The position numbers were made by a program, and so were the translations under genes. A DNA stretch of 20,959 nucleotides from an uncultured Bacteroides sp. (lineage in GTDB: Bacteria > Bacteroidota > Bacteroidia > Bacteroidales > Bacteroidaceae), in the NCBI GenBank assembly GCA_905197435.1, contig CAJJYX010000034.1:1-20959 (forward strand), written 5' to 3'. Under the pieces are notes generated by a model. The model saw only the letters and a list, made by a program, of their open reading frames with translations. It ran no database searches and was not told where the DNA came from. This document shows, in pieces, positions 14,109-20,959 of the stretch. The stretch's first letter is position 1, and the number at the start of each line of letters is the position of its first letter.

Positions 14109-17096
14109 TTAGTCTACGTATCCCATTCTTTTTTCGGGCATCAACACCACCCCCAGCTTCTTCTTACCATCCATTTTTACAACTATCGGTTGCTGGAAAT
14201 GTATATGCCGTAGGTATTTTGTCTCATGTACGGCAGGCTGCGCATTCAGGAACTCTTGATTGTACACTCCATCGTTCATGAATGCATTGATGGTAAAGTA
14301 TCCCACTCCGAAAGATGTCAAATTCTGGAAGAAGTGGGTTCCTTGGCTGGGGTCTACACGGTAGTTTGTCAGTCCTGCTTCTACTATCACGCGGGCAGCG
14401 CTGATGTGAGGCCACTTCACGGGGATGCCGAGCCAGGTGTCGCTACTGCCCCAGCGTCCGGGACCTACGAGGACATAGTTGCGACCCTCGTCCAGGAACT
14501 GTTGGTTCAGTTTCTCTATCTCCCAGGCAATCTCCTGGTTGTGGGAGGCGTTGTAGTCGTCTGTTTTCACGTAGATGATGTCATGTATTTCGTTCATGAT
14601 GCCATGTCCAAGTGAATTATTGGAACGGAGCAACACTTGGTCGTCGGGAATGGTGGTCAGGTCTTCGTCCAGCATCTCTTTGGTGTCTACTATCGGGCGG
14701 ATTTGCAGCAGGTAGAATGTGCCGGTCTTGTCTTTCTCGCGGCTCAGGGTAGCGGCAAACTCTATCTCCACGGGACGGCGCATTTCTTGCTCGCCGTATT
14801 TTAAGGCCAGTTGCAAAATACGTGGCAGAGGGAATACATCGTGTTGCAGAATGTTGGCAAAGGTGATGACTTTGCGTCCGCCGGGATAAAGTCCGTCACG
14901 GATAATCTGGTCATAAGGATCGTAGGTAGAGGCTATATAGTTTAAAGCTCCGTCTTTTTCCGCTTCCTTGACGTGCAGCTTCAGCAGATTGAAGCCGTCG
15001 TCGATAGAGAAGTTGTGGCCGACATTACGCAGATCGAGGGCATAGAAGCGGGTTTGGGTCTCTTTCAAGGCAATCTCCATTTCGCTGGTTTGCAGCACTT
15101 GGTTGGGGTGATAGGGGGAGAAACGGAGCGTCATGCCGCCATCCACGATGTATTTACCCAGGCCGAGCGCCAGATTGACGATGCCTTCTTCTGCCTTCTC
15201 ATCACCGATGGGGTAATAGTTGAGCGAACGTGCCACACCGGACATACTGGGGTAGTAACGGTCACCATACTGGTTGCCCACCACCTCTTGCAAGATGACC
15301 GCCATCTTTTCTTGATCGATAACATTGCTTGTAGCTTGCATGTATGCTTTGCTGTCCCGGAAATAGACCGAGGCATATACTCCCTTGATGGCATCGCTCA
15401 GCATCCGCAGCATCTCGTACTTGTCGTCCAGGTAAGGAATCATATAGGTGTTGTAGATACCTGCGAAAGGCTGGTAGTGAGAGTCTTCCAATAGTGAAGA
15501 CGAACGGATGGCGATAGGTGACTTCACAACGTCGAAGAAGGTGAAGAAGTCTTCCACCAGGCGGTCGGGCAACTTCGCTTTGAGGAAGTAACGCAGGATA
15601 ACGTCGTCATCGGCATCGGACAGAGCTATTTGATACAAATTGTTTGTATCCATAAACTCGTCAAACACATCGGTACAGAGGACTATGGTTTTGGGAATGG
15701 CAACACGGGCATTCTCAAACTCCTCGAATTCGGGGTGGTGTTTCACCAGATTGTCAATGAAGGCGAGTCCACGTCCCTTACCTCCCAACGAACCGTCGCC
15801 GATACGGGCAAAATTGGAGTAGCGGTCGAAGCGGTCGCGTCTGAAGACTGCTACCACTCCCTGGTTTTTCATCTTGCGGTATTTTACTATAGCCTCGAAA
15901 ATGATTTTTCGATGGGCATCCACGTCTTGCAGGCTGTTCCAGGTAATGGGTCGTAGGAACTCTGCTACGGGGAACATGGCACGCGAGTAGAGCCATCGGC
16001 TGACATGGTTGCGGCTGATGTGGTATAGGAACGATTCTGCCGGAACAGCAAAAAGAATGTTTTGCAATTCTTTGAGGTTCTTTACGCGGGCAATTTCTTC
16101 CAACGTGTCCGGATTGCGGAAGATAAAATCTCCGAATCCGAAGTTGTCCGATACGATACGTCGCAGGTCTACATCCATCTTTTTGGAGTTCTTGTCGATA
16201 AAGGCGGCATCGTATTTGGCTGCGTATGCTGCGTTGTCCGATTCACTGGACTGTATAATAAGGGGTACAAACGGGTCTTCCTTGCGGATGGCAGCACAGA
16301 GTTTGATACCTGCCAGTCCATCTTTTTCGCCCCGTTCTACGCGGGGGAAGCGGACGTCGGTAATTACTCCCAGTATATTGTTCTTGTATTTTTCGTAAAT
16401 GCCGAAAGCTTCTTCATACGTACGTGCAAGGACTATTTTGGGGCGTCCCCTCATGCGCAACGTCCGCTGATGGGCATTCAGCGCTTCCGTAGAGAATTCC
16501 TGGCTTTGCTTCAATACGAATTTATACAGATTGGGCAGGATGGAAGAGTAGAAGCGGATGCCGTCTTCCACCAGCAGGATGAGTTGCACACCTACTTCGT
16601 TGACGTCATGCTCCAGGTTCATCTTGTCTTCTATCAGCTTGATGATGGAAACCAGCAAATCGGTATTTCCCAGCCAGCAGAATACGTATTCAAAAGGACT
16701 GAGGTCTTCATTGGCTATGCGCTTGGTGATGCCGTGGCTGAAGGGTGTCAATATCACCATCGGAATCTGCTCGTATAGGCTTTTGATATGTCGCGCCACG
16801 TCGAAGCTGTCATTGTCTCCCGTACCCGGCATGCAGATGATAAGATCGAAAGATATGGAAGACAGTTGTGCCAACGCCTCTTCGTAAGTAGAGGCCTGCG
16901 TGAAACGAGGAGGGTAGCGCAAGGAGAGCGAAGTGTATTCATTGAATATCTTTTCGTCGATACGACCGTCGTCTTCCAGCATGAAGGCATCATAAGGGTT
17001 GGCTATCAGAAGGACGTTGAAAATGCGCCGTGTCATGAGGTTGGCAAACTGTGTATCCTTGAAATAGAGTTGGTTTAATTTAAACTTACTGAGCAT
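14109..17096 (-). CDS. Double receiver-like / PEP-synthase-type ATP-grasp protein
   Basis: A 995-residue cytoplasmic protein. Residues ~25-125 resemble a degenerate receiver with no phospho-Asp (FDLIICMPGTGDND). Residues ~170-305 resemble a better-preserved receiver: E177-D178, D247 in GVITDVRFP, S283-S284 and K302. After a helical linker comes a PEP-synthase/PPDK-type ATP-grasp domain with GGKGRG (438-443), IAIRSSSLLEDS (528-539), FAG (544-546), LQEVVG and LLQIRPI (796-802). The usual phosphohistidine swivel and PEP/pyruvate barrel are not recognisable; the last ~180 residues instead carry GPGRWGSSD (878-886) and GTHFF (919-923). It may be a receiver-controlled ATP-dependent phosphotransferase; substrate unknown. 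ATG 17096 has a strong AGGAGA upstream. A TTG at 17129 is rejected because it overlaps the -7 box. Confidence 0.85.
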   Translation of the reverse strand: MLSKFKLNQLYFKDTQFANLMTRRIFNVLLIANPYDAFMLEDDGRIDEKIFNEYTSLSLRYPPRFTQASTYEEALAQLSSISFDLIICMPGTGDNDSFDVARHIKSLYEQIPMVILTPFSHGITKRIANEDLSPFEYVFCWLGNTDLLVSIIKLIEDKMNLEHDVNEVGVQLILLVEDGIRFYSSILPNLYKFVLKQSQEFSTEALNAHQRTLRMRGRPKIVLARTYEEAFGIYEKYKNNILGVITDVRFPRVERGEKDGLAGIKLCAAIRKEDPFVPLIIQSSESDNAAYAAKYDAAFIDKNSKKMDVDLRRIVSDNFGFGDFIFRNPDTLEEIARVKNLKELQNILFAVPAESFLYHISRNHVSRWLYSRAMFPVAEFLRPITWNSLQDVDAHRKIIFEAIVKYRKMKNQGVVAVFRRDRFDRYSNFARIGDGSLGGKGRGLAFIDNLVKHHPEFEEFENARVAIPKTIVLCTDVFDEFMDTNNLYQIALSDADDDVILRYFLKAKLPDRLVEDFFTFFDVVKSPIAIRSSSLLEDSHYQPFAGIYNTYMIPYLDDKYEMLRMLSDAIKGVYASVYFRDSKAYMQATSNVIDQEKMAVILQEVVGNQYGDRYYPSMSGVARSLNYYPIGDEKAEEGIVNLALGLGKYIVDGGMTLRFSPYHPNQVLQTSEMEIALKETQTRFYALDLRNVGHNFSIDDGFNLLKLHVKEAEKDGALNYIASTYDPYDQIIRDGLYPGGRKVITFANILQHDVFPLPRILQLALKYGEQEMRRPVEIEFAATLSREKDKTGTFYLLQIRPIVDTKEMLDEDLTTIPDDQVLLRSNNSLGHGIMNEIHDIIYVKTDDYNASHNQEIAWEIEKLNQQFLDEGRNYVLVGPGRWGSSDTWLGIPVKWPHISAARVIVEAGLTNYRVDPSQGTHFFQNLTSFGVGYFTINAFMNDGVYNQEFLNAQPAVHETKYLRHIHFQQPIVVKMDGKKKLGVVLMPEKRMGYVD

Positions 17097-17100
17097 GGCT

Positions 17101-17106
17101 TCTCCT
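17101..17106 (-). promoter_or_regulatory. Ribosome-binding site that fixes the start of the ATP-grasp protein
   Basis: The minus strand reads AGGAGA, then AGCC, then the ATG at 17096. It is the clearest Shine-Dalgarno sequence in this window, where most starts lack one, and it decides between the two possible starts. Confidence 0.7.
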
Positions 17107-17126
17107 GATTTGTTGGTTTCGAAAGG

Positions 17127-17134
17127 CAAAAGTA
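17127..17134 (-). promoter_or_regulatory. -7 box of the double receiver/ATP-grasp gene
   Basis: The minus strand reads TACTTTTG, matching TAnnTTTG, 30 bp before ATG 17096. There is no obvious -33 TTTG at 19-21 bp. Confidence 0.45.
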
Positions 17135-17317
17135 ATAGAAATCGAACCTATTCGGATAGTTTTTCGACCGTTTTTTTTGTTTTTATGTGTAATATTGCAT
17201 CCGTAAAATTGTTTTTGGATGTTACTCGATTGATAAAGCTTTATGGTAAAATATATCTCAGATGCAGCGAAGCAAGCCTGTTGTTTTGTTGTCGGCTGTT
17301 TTCACTGCTACCGATTC

Positions 17318-20300
17318 ATGTCTGGTCCGTACCAAGTTAGGTCTTGCAAGAATGTAGTTAAGAGTGCGTTTTTGTTCTTGTGGATGTCCGTTCTCTTTTT
17401 CCCCAGTTTGTTTGCAGGCTCATTTCGTCCTTTGAGTGTCAAGGAGGGATTGAGCAGTCGGCAGGTATTTCGGGTTTGCAAAGATTCTGCCGGTTTTCTA
17501 TGGGCTTATACACATGCCGGGATAGATCGTTATGACGGGAATGAAATCAGACATTACAAACTGGATGAGACGGTTGACTCCAAAGAGTATATACAGCCTT
17601 CCACAGTTATGGTTTGTGACCGCTCCGGCATTCTTTGGGTTGCTTTGAAAAGCGGGAAAATTTATGTTTATGACCGGCAGACGGATGCTTTCCGTTTACG
17701 CATAAACCTGTCGGACTATTTCCCTTATCCGGTGCTGAACAATATTTTGTTTGACCGTGACAACCGTTTCTGGATATGTTTGTCCGACGGGGTTTACCGT
17801 TGGGAAGAGGGAAACGGCCCAACTATTGCCGGCTTGAAGGGACAATGTGTCCGTAGCATTGTTCAAGCAGATGGAGAGTTGTTTTTTGCGGGTACGGATA
17901 AGGGAGTATGGCAACTGACAAAAGAGGCTGTAAATCCGTTTTTCTTGGAGAAGCCGATTCATCTTTCGGCTGAGATGCGTATTGATGCGTTATGTGTGTG
18001 TGGCACAAAACTGTTTATCGGTACTTTCTCTGATGGCGTTTTCGTAATGGACATGGCAACGGGACGGATACACTCCTTGGAGGGACTGGCTCTTCATGTA
18101 CCGGTCAGCGCTTTTGCCAAGGCCCAAGACAGTGTGTTGCTGATTGGAGCGGACGGTGCCGGGCTTTTTCGTGTGGATACTTCCACCGAAAAGCTTCTGA
18201 AACATTACATGGTTGATGAGGACGATGAAAGAGGACTGAGTGGCAATACCGTCTCTGATATCTGTGTTGATGAGTACGGAGGCGTCTGGGTCAGCACTTC
18301 TACAAACGGTATTGGCTATCTGAATCCGTCGATGCCGGATATCTATCGGATCAGGCATGAACAAAACAATGCCAATTCATTAAAATCCAATCATGTAAAT
18401 GTAGTTTTTCAAGATTCGGAAGGGGATTGCTGGTATGGTACTAATGGCGGTGTCAGTTTATATCAGCCCAAGAAAGACAAATGGACGCACTATTTGGAAG
18501 ATACAGGACATAGTGGCAAGGTGGTATTGGCACTTGCTGAAGATGCAAAAGGAAATATATGGGTTGGCGGCTATGGAATAGGAGTTTATTGCATCCATAA
18601 AAAAACAGGGCAGGTACAAAAGTGGGAAAGCAGAAGTGCACATCCGGACAGGGGGATGGGCACTGATTATGTTTATGCCATTCATGTGGAGGGGAATGAG
18701 GTCTGGTTGGGTGGCATTGAGGGAGAACTTACTTGTTATAATATAGAGACCGGTGAGTATACTTATTATCCGATTGATTGTATAGGCGATATAAAACGGG
18801 GTATAGACGGCTCGTTGCTGATTGCCGGTTGTGGCGGATTGGCTATTTTTGACAAAGCATCGGGAAATACCCGTTGGTACCAACAGTTTGGCGAACTTTC
18901 TCTGCACTATCCTATTCGTTGCCTTATGCAGTCTTCGTCCGGGGATATTTGGCTGGCGACGGATGGTGACGGACTTGTACGTTTTAATCCCGGCAAGCAG
19001 GAAGCGCATGTCTATACTACAAGCGACGGCCTTGCATCCAATTCCATCAATAGTCTGCTGGAAGATAATGATGGACGCATCTGGTTCAGTACGGAGAAGG
19101 AATTGTACTGTCTGGATTTGGAAGGAGGTATCATAGTCGGGGTCAATGATTTTCTTGGCATCGGATGGGGATATTATAATCAAAATGCCGCCTTCAGTCT
19201 GAATAACGGCTACCTGTCTTTTGGTACTGCGGAAGGAGTCATTTCTTTTTTCCCTTCATTGGACTTCGGACAGTGCATGTCGGCCGAACTCATCTTGACG
19301 GACTTCAAGCTGCTATATGAGTCTGTGAAAGCTGGCCGGAAAGGTTCTCTTCTGGAGGTAAACATCAACGACACGAGGCGGATAGATCTGAAGTATAATC
19401 AGAATTCTTTCTCCATTTCTTTTTCTGCCATTAATTTTACGTCTCTGCACAGAATCAGATATGAGTACATGTTGGAGAACTACAATGAACAATGGGAATC
19501 TTCCAATTCGGTGGGTAGCACAAACTATATGAACCTTTCTCCCGGTAAGTATACCTTCCACTTGCGGGCGTTCGACAAATATAGTGGTTGTCAGATAGGG
19601 GAGCGTAGCCTTGAGATAGTTATCCACCCTCCTTATTGGCTTTCGTGGTATGCACTGCTTGTCTACTTCATGATACTGTCTGTGTTCATCTATGTGTTTG
19701 TGCAGTATCGCAGACATAAGCTCAATGAAGACAAAGTGAAGGAGAAAATACGATTTTTCATCAGCATAGCTCATGACATACGTACTCCGGTGACATTGAT
19801 AAAAGCTCCTTTGAGTGAGCTTGAAGTGCAGCCGGGATTGCCGGATGAGAGCCGGAAGGCTGTGGCCTTGGCAACAAAGAATGTGGAGAAACTGCTTTCC
19901 ATGCTTACTCAGTTGCTGAATTTGCAGAAGATGGAGTTGCACGCCGAATGTCTGAAGGTTTCGCTGTATGATATAAAGACCTATCTGGAAGCAAGAATTG
20001 CGGAATTCCGTCCGGTTGCCAGGCAAAAGTGCATAGAATTGCAGTTAGACGTAGATGCCAATATGCCGAAAGTATGGATTGACAGGGGGAAAATGGATCA
20101 TATTATAGACAATCTGCTTTCCAATGCATTGAAATATACGGAGCAGGGTGTTGTTCATATTGTTGTGGAAGCTGTGAAGAAGAAATGGACAATTGAAGTG
20201 ACGGATACGGGCATCGGTATTCCGAAAGAGGAGCAGAGAAATATTTTTCATGAATACTATCGTGCGCAGAATGCGGCGAATTTTGAGGAAACCGGTTCGG

Positions 20301-20959
20301 GCATCGGACTGATGATTACCCGGCGGCTTGTAAAGCAACATCATGGTGACATTGCATTTAGTAGTGTAGAGGGCAAGGGCACGACCTTTATCGTCACTTT
20401 TCCGCAGAAGATAAAGTCAGGCATTGTCGTTGAATCGGAAAAAGACGAATCGGATGTGTCTGCGGCAACAGTATGCTTACAGAATAATGTGGATGATGCA
20501 GAGAAGAACGTGCTTCTTTTGGCAGAAGATGATTCGGATATGAGAGAGTATTTGATAAACAGCCTTTCTTCCGAATATAAGGTAATCGGCGTGTCCGATG
20601 GTGGAAAGGCACTGGAAATGGCTCGGGAAATCAATCCGGATATTATTATTTCAGATATCATAATGCCTGTAATCCAAGGGGATGAGTTGTGTCGGATCTT
20701 GAAATCTTCTGTTGAGACCAGTCATATTCCTGTCATTCTGTTGACCGCCCTTTGTGAGAGGGAGAATATCATATTAGGATTGGAATCCGGGGCGAATGAT
20801 TATATCATTAAACCCTTTGACTTGTCCGTATTGAAAGTAAGGCTTCGTAATATACTCCAGAATAGGCAGCATCTCAGGGATACTGTGCTCTCCTCGGATA
20901 TACCTGTCAACGAAATAGATTACAGCAGCCAATTGGATAAAGAGTTTCTGGATAGTGCC
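17318..20959 (+). CDS. Hybrid two-component system regulator (HTCS), C-terminus beyond window
   Basis: Open without a stop for 1214 codons to the right edge. A signal-peptide-like start (RSCKNVVKSAFLFLWMSVLF) leads to a periplasmic sensor of two-propeller type, with repeated motifs such as DSAGFLWAYTHAGIDRYDG, DEYGGVWVSTSTNGIGYL, DAKGNIWVGGYG and DNDGRIWFST. A Y_Y_Y domain (~710-770) and one transmembrane helix (~774-796) follow. The kinase has His819 (FFISIAHDIRTP), N-box around N932 and DTGIGIP from D963. The receiver (from ~1065) has D1071-D1072, phospho-acceptor D1113 (ISDIIMP) and K1165. The expected AraC-type DNA-binding domain would follow. HTCS proteins sense glycan breakdown products and switch on adjacent polysaccharide-utilisation genes, which must lie outside the window. 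Start 17318 is chosen; 17243 is an in-frame alternative. I see no confident promoter in 17135-17317. Confidence 0.93.
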   Translation, partial: MSGPYQVRSCKNVVKSAFLFLWMSVLFFPSLFAGSFRPLSVKEGLSSRQVFRVCKDSAGFLWAYTHAGIDRYDGNEIRHYKLDETVDSKEYIQPSTVMVCDRSGILWVALKSGKIYVYDRQTDAFRLRINLSDYFPYPVLNNILFDRDNRFWICLSDGVYRWEEGNGPTIAGLKGQCVRSIVQADGELFFAGTDKGVWQLTKEAVNPFFLEKPIHLSAEMRIDALCVCGTKLFIGTFSDGVFVMDMATGRIHSLEGLALHVPVSAFAKAQDSVLLIGADGAGLFRVDTSTEKLLKHYMVDEDDERGLSGNTVSDICVDEYGGVWVSTSTNGIGYLNPSMPDIYRIRHEQNNANSLKSNHVNVVFQDSEGDCWYGTNGGVSLYQPKKDKWTHYLEDTGHSGKVVLALAEDAKGNIWVGGYGIGVYCIHKKTGQVQKWESRSAHPDRGMGTDYVYAIHVEGNEVWLGGIEGELTCYNIETGEYTYYPIDCIGDIKRGIDGSLLIAGCGGLAIFDKASGNTRWYQQFGELSLHYPIRCLMQSSSGDIWLATDGDGLVRFNPGKQEAHVYTTSDGLASNSINSLLEDNDGRIWFSTEKELYCLDLEGGIIVGVNDFLGIGWGYYNQNAAFSLNNGYLSFGTAEGVISFFPSLDFGQCMSAELILTDFKLLYESVKAGRKGSLLEVNINDTRRIDLKYNQNSFSISFSAINFTSLHRIRYEYMLENYNEQWESSNSVGSTNYMNLSPGKYTFHLRAFDKYSGCQIGERSLEIVIHPPYWLSWYALLVYFMILSVFIYVFVQYRRHKLNEDKVKEKIRFFISIAHDIRTPVTLIKAPLSELEVQPGLPDESRKAVALATKNVEKLLSMLTQLLNLQKMELHAECLKVSLYDIKTYLEARIAEFRPVARQKCIELQLDVDANMPKVWIDRGKMDHIIDNLLSNALKYTEQGVVHIVVEAVKKKWTIEVTDTGIGIPKEEQRNIFHEYYRAQNAANFEETGSGIGLMITRRLVKQHHGDIAFSSVEGKGTTFIVTFPQKIKSGIVVESEKDESDVSAATVCLQNNVDDAEKNVLLLAEDDSDMREYLINSLSSEYKVIGVSDGGKALEMAREINPDIIISDIIMPVIQGDELCRILKSSVETSHIPVILLTALCERENIILGLESGANDYIIKPFDLSVLKVRLRNILQNRQHLRDTVLSSDIPVNEIDYSSQLDKEFLDSA

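Noticed and set aside
14097..14213. A 38-codon plus-strand frame with a MMKKLVYVS-like start after a -7-like box.
   Set aside because: Nearly all of it is antisense to the conserved end of the ATP-grasp gene, and the translation is low in credible features. The promoter-like box is recorded separately.
18458..20026. Two long minus-strand open frames (18458-19183 and 19313-20026).
   Set aside because: They lie opposite the HTCS gene, whose plus-strand frame carries clear propeller, Y_Y_Y and kinase motifs. Their own translations show no recognisable domain.

Overview
This window looks like chromosomal DNA of a gut Bacteroidales bacterium, most likely Bacteroides or a close relative. The evidence is a large hybrid two-component sensor of the HTCS type, lipoproteins with Bacteroidetes-style lipoboxes, and several promoters of the Bacteroides form (TTTG, 19-20 bp, TAnnTTTG) with few clear Shine-Dalgarno sequences. 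There are twelve protein genes, two of them cut by the window edges. I see no tRNA, rRNA, CRISPR array or insertion sequence. The species cannot be named from the sequence alone.

Left end (1-963, minus strand): the start of a heavy-metal efflux operon. A small Cys/His-rich membrane-anchored or secreted protein is followed by a His-rich lipoprotein adaptor of an RND pump, whose C-terminus lies outside the window. The first promoter carries a perfect 12-bp inverted repeat that could be a metal-sensor operator. Next come an ABC-F translation ATPase (minus), a stand-alone response-regulator receiver (plus), a lipoprotein of unknown function (minus) and a CCA-adding-type tRNA nucleotidyltransferase (plus).

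Middle (5681-10621): a phosphate block. A PiT phosphate transporter fused to a PhoU-like domain lies downstream of polyphosphate kinase 1, both on the minus strand. A small YfcE-type metallophosphoesterase is divergent from ppk, and the two promoters face each other with their -7 boxes 2 bp apart. The transporter and tRNA nucleotidyltransferase genes converge and overlap by 4 bp. Uptake and storage of phosphate as polyphosphate are plausibly coordinated here.

Right-middle (10622-13122): a 342-bp gap holds seven diverged, exactly 22-bp tandem units, then a promoter, then rfbA and rfbB, which make dTDP-4-keto-6-deoxyglucose. The rfbC and rfbD steps are absent, so later steps must be encoded elsewhere. 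A bidirectional terminator-like hairpin separates rfbB from the convergent menA (menaquinone synthesis).

Right end (14109-20959): a 995-residue minus-strand protein combines two receiver-like N-terminal domains with a PEP-synthase-type ATP-grasp domain but has no recognisable phosphohistidine or PEP-binding domain. It is the most unusual protein in the window. Divergent from it is an HTCS regulator (periplasmic propeller, Y_Y_Y, transmembrane segment, histidine kinase, receiver). It runs off the right edge before the expected AraC-type DNA-binding domain.
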